Under the pieces are notes generated by a model. The model saw only the letters and a program-made list of their open reading frames with translations. It did no database searches and was not told where the DNA came from. Shown piece by piece: positions 9,587 to 18,950 of a DNA stretch of 64,000 bases (within the stretch, counting starts at the first letter, position 1; each line of letters begins with the position of its first letter). The DNA lies in NCBI RefSeq assembly GCF_000244875.1, contig NC_016791.1, forward strand, positions 1,113,501-1,177,500, read 5' to 3'. The DNA is from Clostridium sp. BNL1100. Its GTDB lineage: Bacteria; Bacillota; Clostridia; Acetivibrionales; DSM-1351. A program made the position numbers and the translations under genes.

Positions 9587-10471
9587 ATGAAACGTAGAAA
9601 ACTGAAAAAAGTCAGTGCATTTACAATTGTAAATAACTGTTTTCTGGTGTTAGCGGCATTACTATGTATCATACCGCTAATTCACATATTAGCCGTATCA
9701 TTCAGCTCCAGTTCGGCTGCCGCAGCCGGCAAGGTTGTATTCTGGCCGGTTGAGTTTTCATTAAATTCATATGCGTACGTTGCAAAAAGAGCTGCATTCT
9801 GGCACTCCATGTTAATTTCAGTTGAAAGAATCGCACTGGGTGGATTTGTTAACCTGGTACTTACTATATTATGTGCATATCCGTTATCAAAGGAAAAGAA
9901 GGAGTTTCGTTTCCGTACATTTTACGCATGGGCGTTTTTTATAACTATGTTGTTTAACGGAGGCTTGATTCCGTGGTATATTGTAATTAAACAAGCGGGA
10001 CTGCTTGATAAGATATGGGCATTGGTTCTTCCCGGTGCAGTTCCGGTTTTCAGTGTAATATTATTATTAAATTTCTTCAGGGAAATACCAAAGGAATTGA
10101 ATGAAGCTGCTTTTATTGACGGAGCGGGACACTGGACCACACTGTGGAGAGTAATAGTACCTGTGTCAACCCCGGCCTTGGCAACAATAACCCTTTTCTC
10201 ACTGGTAGGCCACTGGAATAACTGGTTTGATGGTATGATACTTATGAATAAGGCAGAAAATTATCCGCTTCAGAGTTATATTCAGACTATTGTTGTGCAG
10301 AGATCATACAGTATGCTTTCCAGACAGGAAATTTCCGAATTGGCAACTATATCAGACAGAACATTAAGGGCATCTCAGATTTTCCTTGGAACATTGCCTA
10401 TAGTTTTGGTATATCCTTTCCTTCAAAAGTATTTTGTAAAGGGCATAGTTCTTGGGGGAGTAAAGGGATAA
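9587..10471 (+). CDS. ABC sugar importer permease (YtcP/LplC-like)
   Basis: 294 residues, second permease of the importer, about six membrane segments, with EAA loop NEAAFIDGAGHWTTLWRVIVPVSTPALAT. AAAGGGGG precedes the ATG, 14 bases after the previous stop. Together with the upstream lipoprotein and permease it forms a CUT1-type oligosaccharide importer. Confidence 0.92.
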   Translation: MKRRKLKKVSAFTIVNNCFLVLAALLCIIPLIHILAVSFSSSSAAAAGKVVFWPVEFSLNSYAYVAKRAAFWHSMLISVERIALGGFVNLVLTILCAYPLSKEKKEFRFRTFYAWAFFITMLFNGGLIPWYIVIKQAGLLDKIWALVLPGAVPVFSVILLLNFFREIPKELNEAAFIDGAGHWTTLWRVIVPVSTPALATITLFSLVGHWNNWFDGMILMNKAENYPLQSYIQTIVVQRSYSMLSRQEISELATISDRTLRASQIFLGTLPIVLVYPFLQKYFVKGIVLGGVKG

Positions 10472-10486
10472 ATCAACACGGTATAG

Positions 10487-10729
10487 ATCTTCTTAATCCT
10501 AGGAACCGGACAAAAGGAAACTATCCGGCTAACCGGCAGGAGTGTACCAGGAGAGTTCGGACTCGGGCATAATTCATATGTTACGGATGATGAAGGAGTA
10601 GTTTGGAATGCACCAATAAGCTCCGACCTGCGTCGTGTTCATTTTGATATAGACTGATATCCTGTACTCGACCTTACCGAAGAAAGAGATTTAAAATCTG
10701 GTTTAAGCAAGTTAAAAAAACTAATTTAA
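10487..10729 (+). pseudogene. C-terminal remnant of a GH43 glycosidase
   Basis: There is no intact gene here, but the frame from 10487 to TAA 10727-10729 reads coding-like: GEFGLGHNSYVTDDEGVVWNA, later LRRVHFDID, a stop (TGA 10655-10657), then YPVLDLTEERDLKSGL. The GxGHNSx(T/V)xDEG motif and the RRVHFD-x-D-G-YPVLDxT ending are characteristic of the end of the five-bladed propeller of GH43 arabinofuranosidases/xylosidases. The TGA replaces the usual Gly, and the segment where the family has a longer loop (between VWNAP and the RRVHF block) is shortened. It is a truncated, decayed copy between the importer and the GH51 gene. Confidence 0.7.
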
Positions 10730-10783
10730 TGGTAAAATAATACTTATTATAAATGTTTCGGTTTGAGGAGAGTGAGTTATTAA

Positions 10784-12262
10784 ATGGTAAAAATGGTATT
10801 AAATGCTGACGTAAAAAAAGGCAGAATAAATAAAAACATATACGGACATTTTTCAGAGCATCTCGGAAGATGTATATACGAGGGATTGTGGGTTGGCAAG
10901 GACTCTGAAATACCCAACATAAACGGATTCCGTACAGATGTTGTCGAAGCACTTAAAAAAATGAAGATACCTGTTCTGAGATGGCCGGGAGGATGCTTTG
11001 CAGATGAATATCACTGGGTGGACGGAATAGGGCCTAAAGAAAACAGACCTTGCATGGTAAACACCCATTGGGGTGGTGTTGTAGAAAATAACCATTTTGG
11101 AACCCATGAATTTCTGGAACTTTGTGAAATGCTGGCCGCAGAACCGTATATATGCGGTAATGTGGGAAGTGGCACAGTACATGAAATGCAGCAGTGGGTC
11201 GAATACATGACCTTTGACGGAAAATCTCCCATGGCTGATTTAAGAAGGGCAAACGGTAAGGATGAGCCATGGAGGGTTAAGTTTTTCGGTGTTGGCAATG
11301 AAAACTGGGGCTGCGGCGGAAACATGACCGCTGAGTTTTATGCAGATCAATATAAAAGGTATGCAACATATGTAAGAAACTTTGGTGAAAATACAATTTA
11401 CAAAATAGCCGGTGGTGCTTCGGTAGATGACTATCATTGGACCGAGGTACTTATGAGAGAAGCTGGAAAGCAAATGGATGGTCTAAGCATCCACTATTAT
11501 ACAAGAATCTCCAAGGATTGGTCTGAGCAGGGCTCAGCAACTGAATTTGATGAAAATCACTGGTTTTCAGTAATGCAGAATGCTTTGTTTACGGAAGAAT
11601 TGGTGGTACGTCATTCAAACATTATGGATAAGTATGATCCTGAGAAAAAAGTAGGCATGATTGTTGATGAATGGGGTACATGGTTTGCTGTTGAACCCGG
11701 AACAAATCCGGGATTCCTGTACCAGCAGAATACAATGAGGGATGCCCTTGTTGCAGGAATTCATCTGAATATTTTCAATAACCACTGCGACAGGGTTCAG
11801 ATGGCAAACATAGCACAAATGGTAAACGTCCTTCAGGCAGTAATTCTAACTGAAGGTAAAAAAATGCTTCTGACACCTACTTACCATGTATTTGATATGT
11901 ACAAGGTTCATCAGGATGCAGAGCTGCTTTCACTTGATTTTGAAAGTCCTGAATACACCTATAACGGAGAAAAGGTACCTCAGCTGAGTGCTTCTTCTTC
12001 CATAGACTCAGAAGGTAAGATTCATGTAACCATTTGCAACCTTAACCCGTCAGCAGATATCGATGTTGATATTGATTTGCGAGGTATAACTGCAAAGAGC
12101 AGTACAGGTCAAATAATTACTTCCAATGCTATGAATGCAAAAAATACATTTGAAGAAACAAATAATGTAACTATTAAGAAATTTGAAGGTATACACCTTG
12201 AAAATAACCATATATCAGGTATAATACCTTCAAAAGCAGTTGTAATGTTAGAAATAGTATAA
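10784..12262 (+). CDS. GH51 alpha-L-arabinofuranosidase, intracellular
   Basis: 492 residues without signal peptide, usual length for GH51 exo-arabinofuranosidases, which remove arabinose side chains from arabinoxylo- or arabino-oligosaccharides. TIM barrel with acid/base E173 in [11 protein letters not shown] and nucleophile E296 in IVDEWGTWF, spacing close to characterised enzymes; the N-terminal block [16 protein letters not shown] and [13 protein letters not shown] are family signatures. C-terminal beta-sandwich (about 385-492). The GAGGAG ribosome site lies about 15 bases upstream of the ATG at 10784, and an in-frame ATG at 10793 also exists. First intact enzyme gene after the importer. 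Confidence 0.95.
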   Translation: MVKMVLNADVKKGRINKNIYGHFSEHLGRCIYEGLWVGKDSEIPNINGFRTDVVEALKKMKIPVLRWPGGCFADEYHWVDGIGPKENRPCMVNTHWGGVVENNHFGTHEFLELCEMLAAEPYICGNVGSGTVHEMQQWVEYMTFDGKSPMADLRRANGKDEPWRVKFFGVGNENWGCGGNMTAEFYADQYKRYATYVRNFGENTIYKIAGGASVDDYHWTEVLMREAGKQMDGLSIHYYTRISKDWSEQGSATEFDENHWFSVMQNALFTEELVVRHSNIMDKYDPEKKVGMIVDEWGTWFAVEPGTNPGFLYQQNTMRDALVAGIHLNIFNNHCDRVQMANIAQMVNVLQAVILTEGKKMLLTPTYHVFDMYKVHQDAELLSLDFESPEYTYNGEKVPQLSASSSIDSEGKIHVTICNLNPSADIDVDIDLRGITAKSSTGQIITSNAMNAKNTFEETNNVTIKKFEGIHLENNHISGIIPSKAVVMLEIV

Positions 12263-12304
12263 ACAAAAATTAGTTACAATAGAATATATAATCAGACTGA
12301 AATG

Positions 12305-12336
12305 TCCCGGCAGAATATAATTAATGCCGGGATATT
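12305..12336 (+). terminator. Possible terminator after GH51
   Basis: TCCCGGCA (12305-12312) and TGCCGGGA (12325-12332) form a perfect 8-bp GC-rich stem, followed only by TATTT. A weak or partial terminator, so expression of the downstream genes may be reduced rather than ended. Confidence 0.5.
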
Positions 12337-12358
12337 TAGCAGTTAAAGGAGAGTGGCG

Positions 12359-12613
12359 GTGAAGGATAATTGCATAAAATGTCAAAGAAATATCTTTATT
12401 ACTGATAATGATATTGAAATCGAAGTAAATAGAGTTATTGAATCGGGAGTACCGTTGCCTAGCAATGAACAATATGAAAAGAGATTGGAAGCCTGTAAAA
12501 ACTGTAAGCATTTAACTGATGGAATCACTTGTATGATTTGCGGGTGCATTGTAAAGGCAAGGGCTATGAATGCTTTGCGTATTTGTCCCAACCCTTCCGG
12601 AAGTAAATGGTAA
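12359..12613 (+). CDS. Small Cys-rich protein (DUF6171-like), probably zinc-binding
   Basis: 84 residues starting MKDNCIKCQRN. Four cysteine groups (CIKC, CKNC, CMICGC and a late C in RICPNPSGSKW) suggest one or two zinc sites. I chose GTG at 12359, seven bases after AAGGAG; a GTG at 12353 is too close to it. Resembles the uncharacterised DUF6171 group as I recall it; function unknown. It sits between GH51 and GH43 without an obvious link to sugar metabolism. Confidence 0.7.
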   Translation: MKDNCIKCQRNIFITDNDIEIEVNRVIESGVPLPSNEQYEKRLEACKNCKHLTDGITCMICGCIVKARAMNALRICPNPSGSKW

Positions 12614-12682
12614 TGTCTTAAGCAAGAAATCAAAATTATGTAATCAGTTGAGGAAAAGCCGGGATAAAGAGAGGAAATTGAC

Positions 12683-14182
12683 ATGAAAATTCAGAACCCT
12701 ATTATATGGGCAGATATGCCGGACCCGGACGTTATACGTGTAGGTAACACTTATTATATGGTATCTACAACCATGTTTGTAATGCCTGGGGCTCCGATTT
12801 TAAAATCAAAGGATTTATGTCATTGGGAGTTAGTATCCTATGTTTTCAATACTATTGAAGATAATGACATATATCAGCTGAAAAATGGCAAAAACGCATA
12901 TGGTAAAGGGCAATGGGCAACCAGTCTGAAATTTTACAACGGTCTGTACTATGCATGCTTTGTGTGCCATGATATGCAAAAGACCTATATCTATTATACG
13001 GACAATATAGAAAAAAGCGGTTGGAATCGTTATGTAATTAATGATGTTTTCCATGATATGTCTTTTTTATTTGATAACGGCAGGTCGTATTTGGTATATG
13101 GCAATGGAGATATTTGTATAGTCGAATTAAAAGAGGATTTATCGGGAGTAAAAGATGGAGGGCTTAAACAACGCCTGTTTAGTACCCCGTCTGAAAATAT
13201 AATGCTCCGTTGTGAGGGCTGCAGAGCCTATAAAATTTATGGCTATTATTATTTACTTTTCATTGAATGGCCCAATGACGGTAATTGCCGGAGACGTGTT
13301 GTGTGTTACAGATCAAAAGAGTTGGTTGGAGAATACGAGAGAAAAATACTTCTTGATGATGATATGGGGTACCAGAATCAGGGAATTGCTCAGGGGGCTT
13401 TAATTGATACACCTGAAGGAGAATGGTATTCTATTTTGTTTCAGGATCATGGAGCGGTAGGCAGAATTCCATATTTACTTCCTGTTACGTGGGAAGCCGG
13501 TTGGCCCAAATTAGGGGTTAATGGTAAGGTACCGGAAGAGTTTGAGATTCCTTTAAAAGAGTATGATGCCAAACCATTAATAATAAGTGATAGCTTTTAC
13601 CATAATGAAAACAAGCTGGATTCAAGATGGGAATGGAATCACAATCCTGAGGAGAATTGTTGGTCATTCACTGAAAATCCGGGCTATTTGAGATTACGCA
13701 CTCAATCTTTGGCAAAAAACCTTTTAACTGCCAGAAATACATTAACCCAAAGGACAAGTGGCCCTAAATGTGCATTTTCAGTAGAGCTTAATACAGAGGG
13801 AATGAAAGCAGGAGACTATTCCGGGCTTATGGCGTTACAGGGAGATTATGGGGCTATAGGAATAACAGCCGATGAGAATAATTTGAAAAGAATTATTGTT
13901 TCTAAAAAAGCTGATGACGGAAGACAGAAAGAGGAAGAATATAGGCTGTTTACAGACAATAGGATATTTTTGAAAATCCAGTTTGATTTTCAAAATAGTA
14001 GGGATATTGCAGAATTTTATTATTCCCAAGACAATATTAACTGGACAAAATTGGGGAATGGTTTGCATATGACATTTACCCTTGACCTTTTTATAGGTTA
14101 TCGAGTGGGTATATTCTATTATTCACAGAAAGCAGCAGGAGGGTTTGCTGATTTCAGAAATTTTATATATGAATCACTATAA
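12683..14182 (+). CDS. GH43 family beta-xylosidase/arabinofuranosidase, intracellular
   Basis: 499 residues, no signal peptide. N-terminal five-bladed propeller (about 1-300) with base D14 in WADMPDPDVIRVGNTYYM and proposed acid E178 in LRCEGCRAYKIYGYYYLLF, then a C-terminal beta-sandwich (about 300-499) containing SRWEWNHNPEENCW, typical of two-domain GH43 enzymes. Expected to act on xylo- or arabinoxylo-oligosaccharides taken up by the importer. AGAGGAA ribosome site. Whether xylosidase or arabinofuranosidase activity dominates cannot be told from sequence alone. Confidence 0.9.
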   Translation: MKIQNPIIWADMPDPDVIRVGNTYYMVSTTMFVMPGAPILKSKDLCHWELVSYVFNTIEDNDIYQLKNGKNAYGKGQWATSLKFYNGLYYACFVCHDMQKTYIYYTDNIEKSGWNRYVINDVFHDMSFLFDNGRSYLVYGNGDICIVELKEDLSGVKDGGLKQRLFSTPSENIMLRCEGCRAYKIYGYYYLLFIEWPNDGNCRRRVVCYRSKELVGEYERKILLDDDMGYQNQGIAQGALIDTPEGEWYSILFQDHGAVGRIPYLLPVTWEAGWPKLGVNGKVPEEFEIPLKEYDAKPLIISDSFYHNENKLDSRWEWNHNPEENCWSFTENPGYLRLRTQSLAKNLLTARNTLTQRTSGPKCAFSVELNTEGMKAGDYSGLMALQGDYGAIGITADENNLKRIIVSKKADDGRQKEEEYRLFTDNRIFLKIQFDFQNSRDIAEFYYSQDNINWTKLGNGLHMTFTLDLFIGYRVGIFYYSQKAAGGFADFRNFIYESL

Positions 14183-14317
14183 TTATAAAGGTGTTCTAAT
14201 CGGTACAGTTTTAGGCTGAACATTTATAAAAGTATTTTGAAATATATAGAATCTTATAATAAAATAATACAAAAGAGGAATTTTTATATTTTAGTACATA
14301 AATTAAAGGAGGATTAT

Positions 14318-15823
14318 ATGAGCAAAATAACGATCTCAGATAAGGTGACAGGGGCTTTCAGGGATAACTGGAATTTCTGTGTAGGCACAGAGCGTATGGG
14401 AATCGCTCTTCAAAAGGAATATCAGGATACTCTTGAATATGTTCAGAAGGCAATAAATTTCAAATACATAAGAGGACATGGTCTGTTCCATGATGATACT
14501 GCCATCTATAGGGAAAATGAAATAGACGGAGAAATGAAACCTTTCTATAACTTTACATATATAGATAAGATATTTGATTCATTTCTTGAAAAGGGTCTCA
14601 AACCTTTTGTTGAGCTGGGCTTTATGCCATCACAGCTGGCATCGGGAGAGCAGAAAGTTTTTTATTGGAAAGGAAATGTCACTCCTCCTAAGGATTATAG
14701 TAAATGGAAGGATCTTATACAGGCTCTAATAAAACACTTCATAAGCAGATATGGAATAGAAGAGGTTTTACAATGGCCTTTTGAAGTCTGGAACGAGCCA
14801 AATTTGAAGGTATTTTGGAAAGATGCCGATGAGACAGAATACTTTAAGCTTTATAAGGTATCTGCTATGGCAATTAAGGAAATTAATAAGGATTTACAGG
14901 TGGGTGGCCCTGCTATATGCGGAGGAGCCGATTACTGGATAAAAGATTTTCTTGAGTTCTGTAAAAAGGAAAATGCTCCCGTTGACTTTGTCTCCCGTCA
15001 TTTATATTCAGCACATTTGCCGAAAGTTCAGACACATGAATTTTGCTATCAGGATCTCAAGGAACCTGAAGAAATGCTTAAAGAATTGCAGACAGTAAGG
15101 CAAATGATTGATAATTCACCATTTCCGTATCTGTCATTTCATATAACAGAATACAATACTTCATATAATCCTTTGAATCCTGTTCATGATACATGTCTCA
15201 ATGCTGCCTATCTTGCCCGGATTATAAGTGAGGCCGGAGATATTGTGGATTCATTTTCATACTGGACCTTCAGCGATATATTTGAGGAAGCGGATGTTCC
15301 AAGAGCTCAGTTCCACGGAGGGTTTGGTCTTGTTGCTCTTAACAATATTCCAAAGCCTACTTTCCATATGTTCAGTTTTTTTGAACAAATGGGAAAGGAT
15401 ATCTTGTACAGAGATGAAAATATGCTGGCAACGAGAAAAACTGACGGTACGGTGACAATAACCGTATGGAATCCGGTAATGGAGAAGGGTGAACATTTTG
15501 ATAAGGATTTCTCACTGGAGCTGAATTTACCAAAAGGAGAATACTTTATTAATCGAACTATTGTAAATGAGAAATATGGTAACCCATGGAAAACGTGGAT
15601 ACAAATGGGACGCCCTCGATTCACAAGTAAGAAACAGGTTGAAATACTGAGAAATGCAGCACGTCCTATGGTAATATCCGATAGGGTAAGCTGCGCTGAG
15701 AATATGCTGCTTCTTGAGTTTTCTCTAAGCAAAAACGAAGTATCTTTTTTTGAAATCATTCCTGTAGCAGATGAGACTGACACCTACTATAAACTTGATG
15801 ACAGTATGATTCCGGGGTATTAA
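14318..15823 (+). CDS. GH39 beta-xylosidase, intracellular
   Basis: 501 residues without signal peptide. GH39 barrel with acid/base E160 in [17 protein letters not shown] and nucleophile E278 in [12 protein letters not shown]; both positions are nearly the same as in characterised GH39 xylosidases (about 500 residues). C-terminal beta-sandwich from about 350. Start ATG at 14318 follows AAAGGAGG by five bases; an upstream in-frame ATG (14237) lacks a ribosome site. Should release xylose from the non-reducing end of xylo-oligosaccharides freed of side groups by the neighbouring GH51 and esterases. Confidence 0.95.
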   Translation: MSKITISDKVTGAFRDNWNFCVGTERMGIALQKEYQDTLEYVQKAINFKYIRGHGLFHDDTAIYRENEIDGEMKPFYNFTYIDKIFDSFLEKGLKPFVELGFMPSQLASGEQKVFYWKGNVTPPKDYSKWKDLIQALIKHFISRYGIEEVLQWPFEVWNEPNLKVFWKDADETEYFKLYKVSAMAIKEINKDLQVGGPAICGGADYWIKDFLEFCKKENAPVDFVSRHLYSAHLPKVQTHEFCYQDLKEPEEMLKELQTVRQMIDNSPFPYLSFHITEYNTSYNPLNPVHDTCLNAAYLARIISEAGDIVDSFSYWTFSDIFEEADVPRAQFHGGFGLVALNNIPKPTFHMFSFFEQMGKDILYRDENMLATRKTDGTVTITVWNPVMEKGEHFDKDFSLELNLPKGEYFINRTIVNEKYGNPWKTWIQMGRPRFTSKKQVEILRNAARPMVISDRVSCAENMLLLEFSLSKNEVSFFEIIPVADETDTYYKLDDSMIPGY

Positions 15824-15867
15824 AATATTTTAAGTATTTAATACAAATTTTAAAAAGGAGAATTATT

Positions 15868-16665
15868 ATGGCAATTTTTCAAGTTAACTTTTTCGCTAAA
15901 ACAATGAAAAGACCTGTATGTTTTAATGCTTTGATACCAAATGATAAATATGAGGCACCGGGACAGGAATCTCAAATACCAAGAGGACCTTTAAAGTCCA
16001 TTTACCTCTTGCACGGCTATTCAGGTAACCATATGGATTGGTTGACATTCACAAAAATACAGGAGGTTTCTCTGAAATATAATATTGCGGTGTTTATGCC
16101 ATCCGGTGAAAATTACTTTTATTTGGATGACGAAGAAGTTGGAGCATACTATGGAGAGCTAATCGGAAATGAACTGGTTGACTATACACGTAAGACATTC
16201 CATTTATCAGATAAAAGAGAGGACACATTCATTGGAGGATTATCCATGGGTGGTTACGGTGCAATAAGAAACGGTTTGAAATACTCTGAAAGGTTCGGCA
16301 GGATAATTGCACTGTCTTCAGCACTTATTACCAATCAGATTGCCGGGATTACTCCCGATTTCAAAGGACCTGTTGCAGACTATCCTTATTACAGAAGAGT
16401 GTTTGGGGATCTTGACCGGCTTCTGGGAAGTGACAAAGACCCAGAGGCACTAATCCGTGGTCTTAAGGAAAGAAAAGCAGATATACCCAAGATATACATG
16501 GCTTGCGGAACAGAAGATTTTCTTATAAAGGAAAACAGAGGCTTGCATGAATTCCTTGTTTCAGAAAACGTAGATCATACCTATATAGAAGACGTTGGTG
16601 TTCACGATTGGAAGTTCTGGAATGAGTATATAGACAAGGGGCTGGCATGGGCTACTGAAGAATGA
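15868..16665 (+). CDS. Intracellular carbohydrate esterase (esterase D / CE1-like)
   Basis: 265-residue alpha/beta hydrolase, no signal peptide. Oxyanion block LLHGYSGNHMDW, nucleophile S126 in GLSMGGYG, Asp in CGTEDFL and catalytic H246 in VGVHDWKFW. Members of this group (EstA/tributyrin-esterase type, related to CE1) deacylate small acetylated substrates; here acetylated or feruloylated xylo-oligosaccharides are the likely targets. AAAGGAG ribosome site; follows GH39 by 44 bases and continues the same cluster. Confidence 0.85.
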   Translation: MAIFQVNFFAKTMKRPVCFNALIPNDKYEAPGQESQIPRGPLKSIYLLHGYSGNHMDWLTFTKIQEVSLKYNIAVFMPSGENYFYLDDEEVGAYYGELIGNELVDYTRKTFHLSDKREDTFIGGLSMGGYGAIRNGLKYSERFGRIIALSSALITNQIAGITPDFKGPVADYPYYRRVFGDLDRLLGSDKDPEALIRGLKERKADIPKIYMACGTEDFLIKENRGLHEFLVSENVDHTYIEDVGVHDWKFWNEYIDKGLAWATEE

Positions 16666-16713
16666 CCAAATGACTAAACCGAAATATACATAAATACCAA
16701 GGGGGAGATTACC

Positions 16714-18903
16714 ATGAAGCTGGTATGCGGTGAATACACACTAATATTTAAAGATGGAGGTCTGGAGGTTCAAAAAAACCATAAGACCATATATTTCAAC
16801 AAACGCCCCATGTTTGTTACTGTTAAGACAGCAATGGCTATCAATGAATTTTATGACAAGGCTTACACCGAGGTAGATGTTTTTGGTAATAGTATAATTG
16901 CAAAGGGTACAATAACTGTAAACTCCGGTTCTGAGTTTTCCTTCTCAGATGTATATGAAGCGGGAGGTTCGGGATTCAAGGTAAGCAGAAATGTCAAGGT
17001 GTTAAAGGCAGGGGATGACCTTGGCTTTTCAACTAAAATATCTTTTGCAATGACTGAATCAAAGGATACACATGATTATAATTGTTTTGCACCGGGTGTA
17101 TGGTACAGACAGAACCAATTTGCACCTGATTTTGCATTTGGAAAGGATTTGGATTGCGAATATTTCTGGCAAATGGAAACTCACTATGCTTTGCCTTTAT
17201 TCGCCATGCAGAATATAGAATCCGGAGAAACAGCGGCTATATCCCGCTGGGCCTCAGATGTAACTATGCGGTCTTTGGATATTATGCAATCGGAAAATAA
17301 TATCGATCCCAAATTTACAATTGGCTCAATAGGTATGAGCAGACCGCAAAATAAGACCATGAACTATATGTATTATGGCTTTGAGGTACGAAAGGAAATC
17401 GAAACAAAAACCGACGGTCTTTCAATTGATTATGTTTATCCCGGCTGTGACGGACAAATGCCCGGAGTAAACCACTATGGTGGACTTGACTACAACGGTA
17501 AGGTAAAAACCTTTCAACGTATTAATCACCCTGTAGAACCGGGCTTTCAGCAGAATTATTCCGTTGCAGTGAATTTCGGAAACTATGACAGCTATCAGCT
17601 TATGATGAGAGATATCTGGAGAGTGACTTATGAACGGTTGAGAGACAAATTATTCGATGTGGACAATGAACTCTTTTTCCATAACTGTATGAAGATACTT
17701 GACAGGTATACACGGCAGTATGGTGACTCTTTCGGACTCCCATTTGCCTGCCAGCTTCCCTATATGGATATAAATTGTGTATCCTTTCAATTCGGTTTTG
17801 TAGGACAGCAGCCGGGGATCGGCTATCAGCTTTTGAGATACGGTGACAAAGAAAACATGCCCGAAACCTTTAAAAAAGGTGTGAACCTGATTGATTTCTG
17901 GGTCAGGACTACCATGACGGAATCAGGCTTACCCAATATGTGCTATAATCCGGGTATAAGTGCCTTTGAACCGTACCCCCATTATATAAGAATGCTTGCA
18001 GACGGTATTGAGGCAATTTTAGATGCATACCTCTATATGAAAAAGAAAGGGGACGAGCGGTCTTCATGGAGACAGTTCTGCCAAAAAACAGCTGATTGGC
18101 TTATTAATATTCAAAATGAAGACGGTAGCTTTTATCGTGCATACAATACCGATAGTTCTGTAAGGATGAAATCCAAGTCAAATACCCCAAGTGTAATACG
18201 TTTTCTGGTTGAGTTTTACCTTGTGACAGGTGACGAAAAGTATAAAAATGCAGCCATAAAGGCCGGAGACTGGTCTTATGAAAATGCTTACCTTAACATG
18301 GAGTACAGAGGGGGTACATGCGACAACACCGATATACAGGACAAAGAAGCAGGCATCTACGCAATGTTTGGCTTTCTTGCTCTGTACGATCTTACAGGAG
18401 AAAATAAATGGCTTGAAGGTGCCGTAGGTGCTGCTGACTACACTGAGACCTGGACCTATGCTTGGAAATTCCCCGTACGTGCACCAATGGAGAAGCATCC
18501 CTTCAACAGGTATTCCATCAGTGGGCAGAGTATTATAACAATCGGAGGCGGGGCAGATGTATATATGGCTGCTTGCTCCTACACTTACTACAGATTGTAC
18601 GTTATAACCGGGGATGAGCATTATCTTGATTTTGCCCAGTTTATTCATAAAAATACCAGACAATCCAGCGATATAGACGGAAGTATAGGTTATATAATGC
18701 CGGGGTTGGGCCATGAAAGCGGAAACTTTACGGGACAGATGCTGCAAAGCCAGTACCATTGGCTTCCATGGTGTACTTTTGTGGAAGTTGACCCTTCATC
18801 AAGACTTTATGATACTTTCGGAGGCTACGAGATTACAGACGCTCAAAAACTCAGTCCAGAAGAACGTACCCGAAGAAACCGCATATACGAGAATTTTTGT
18901 TGA
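16714..18903 (+). CDS. Unrecognised large protein, putative (alpha/alpha)-barrel glycosidase
   Basis: 729 residues, cytoplasmic (no signal peptide or membrane segment), GGGGGAG ribosome site. I do not recognise a named family. About residues 1-300 look like beta-sandwich (alternating strands, aromatic-rich: YNCFAPGVWYRQNQF, YYGFEVRKEIE). About 310-700 show repeated helical hairpins typical of six-hairpin glycosidases, e.g. ADWLINIQNEDGSFYRAYNT, FYLVTGDEKYKNAAIKAGDW and GFLALYDLTGENKWLEGAVGAADYTETW. Acidic residues such as those in TCDNTDIQDKEAG could be catalytic. The fold impression is close to GH127/GH88/GH105-like enzymes, but signatures of those families were not found. Its position between two esterases in the arabinoxylan cluster suggests a role in side-chain removal, for example of an acidic or arabinosyl decoration. 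Confidence 0.75.
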   Translation: MKLVCGEYTLIFKDGGLEVQKNHKTIYFNKRPMFVTVKTAMAINEFYDKAYTEVDVFGNSIIAKGTITVNSGSEFSFSDVYEAGGSGFKVSRNVKVLKAGDDLGFSTKISFAMTESKDTHDYNCFAPGVWYRQNQFAPDFAFGKDLDCEYFWQMETHYALPLFAMQNIESGETAAISRWASDVTMRSLDIMQSENNIDPKFTIGSIGMSRPQNKTMNYMYYGFEVRKEIETKTDGLSIDYVYPGCDGQMPGVNHYGGLDYNGKVKTFQRINHPVEPGFQQNYSVAVNFGNYDSYQLMMRDIWRVTYERLRDKLFDVDNELFFHNCMKILDRYTRQYGDSFGLPFACQLPYMDINCVSFQFGFVGQQPGIGYQLLRYGDKENMPETFKKGVNLIDFWVRTTMTESGLPNMCYNPGISAFEPYPHYIRMLADGIEAILDAYLYMKKKGDERSSWRQFCQKTADWLINIQNEDGSFYRAYNTDSSVRMKSKSNTPSVIRFLVEFYLVTGDEKYKNAAIKAGDWSYENAYLNMEYRGGTCDNTDIQDKEAGIYAMFGFLALYDLTGENKWLEGAVGAADYTETWTYAWKFPVRAPMEKHPFNRYSISGQSIITIGGGADVYMAACSYTYYRLYVITGDEHYLDFAQFIHKNTRQSSDIDGSIGYIMPGLGHESGNFTGQMLQSQYHWLPWCTFVEVDPSSRLYDTFGGYEITDAQKLSPEERTRRNRIYENFC

Positions 18904-18950
18904 TAGTATAAAATAAAGTAAATAATAATGTATTGAAAGTAGGAATTATA

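Noticed and set aside
15307-15783. 158-codon minus-strand frame inside the GH39 gene
   Set aside because: Antisense shadow of a gene with full family motifs; no ribosome site and no recognisable domain.
18178-18759. 193-codon minus-strand frame inside the 729-residue protein gene
   Set aside because: Long, but antisense to a frame with coherent repeats; composition is that of a mirror frame.
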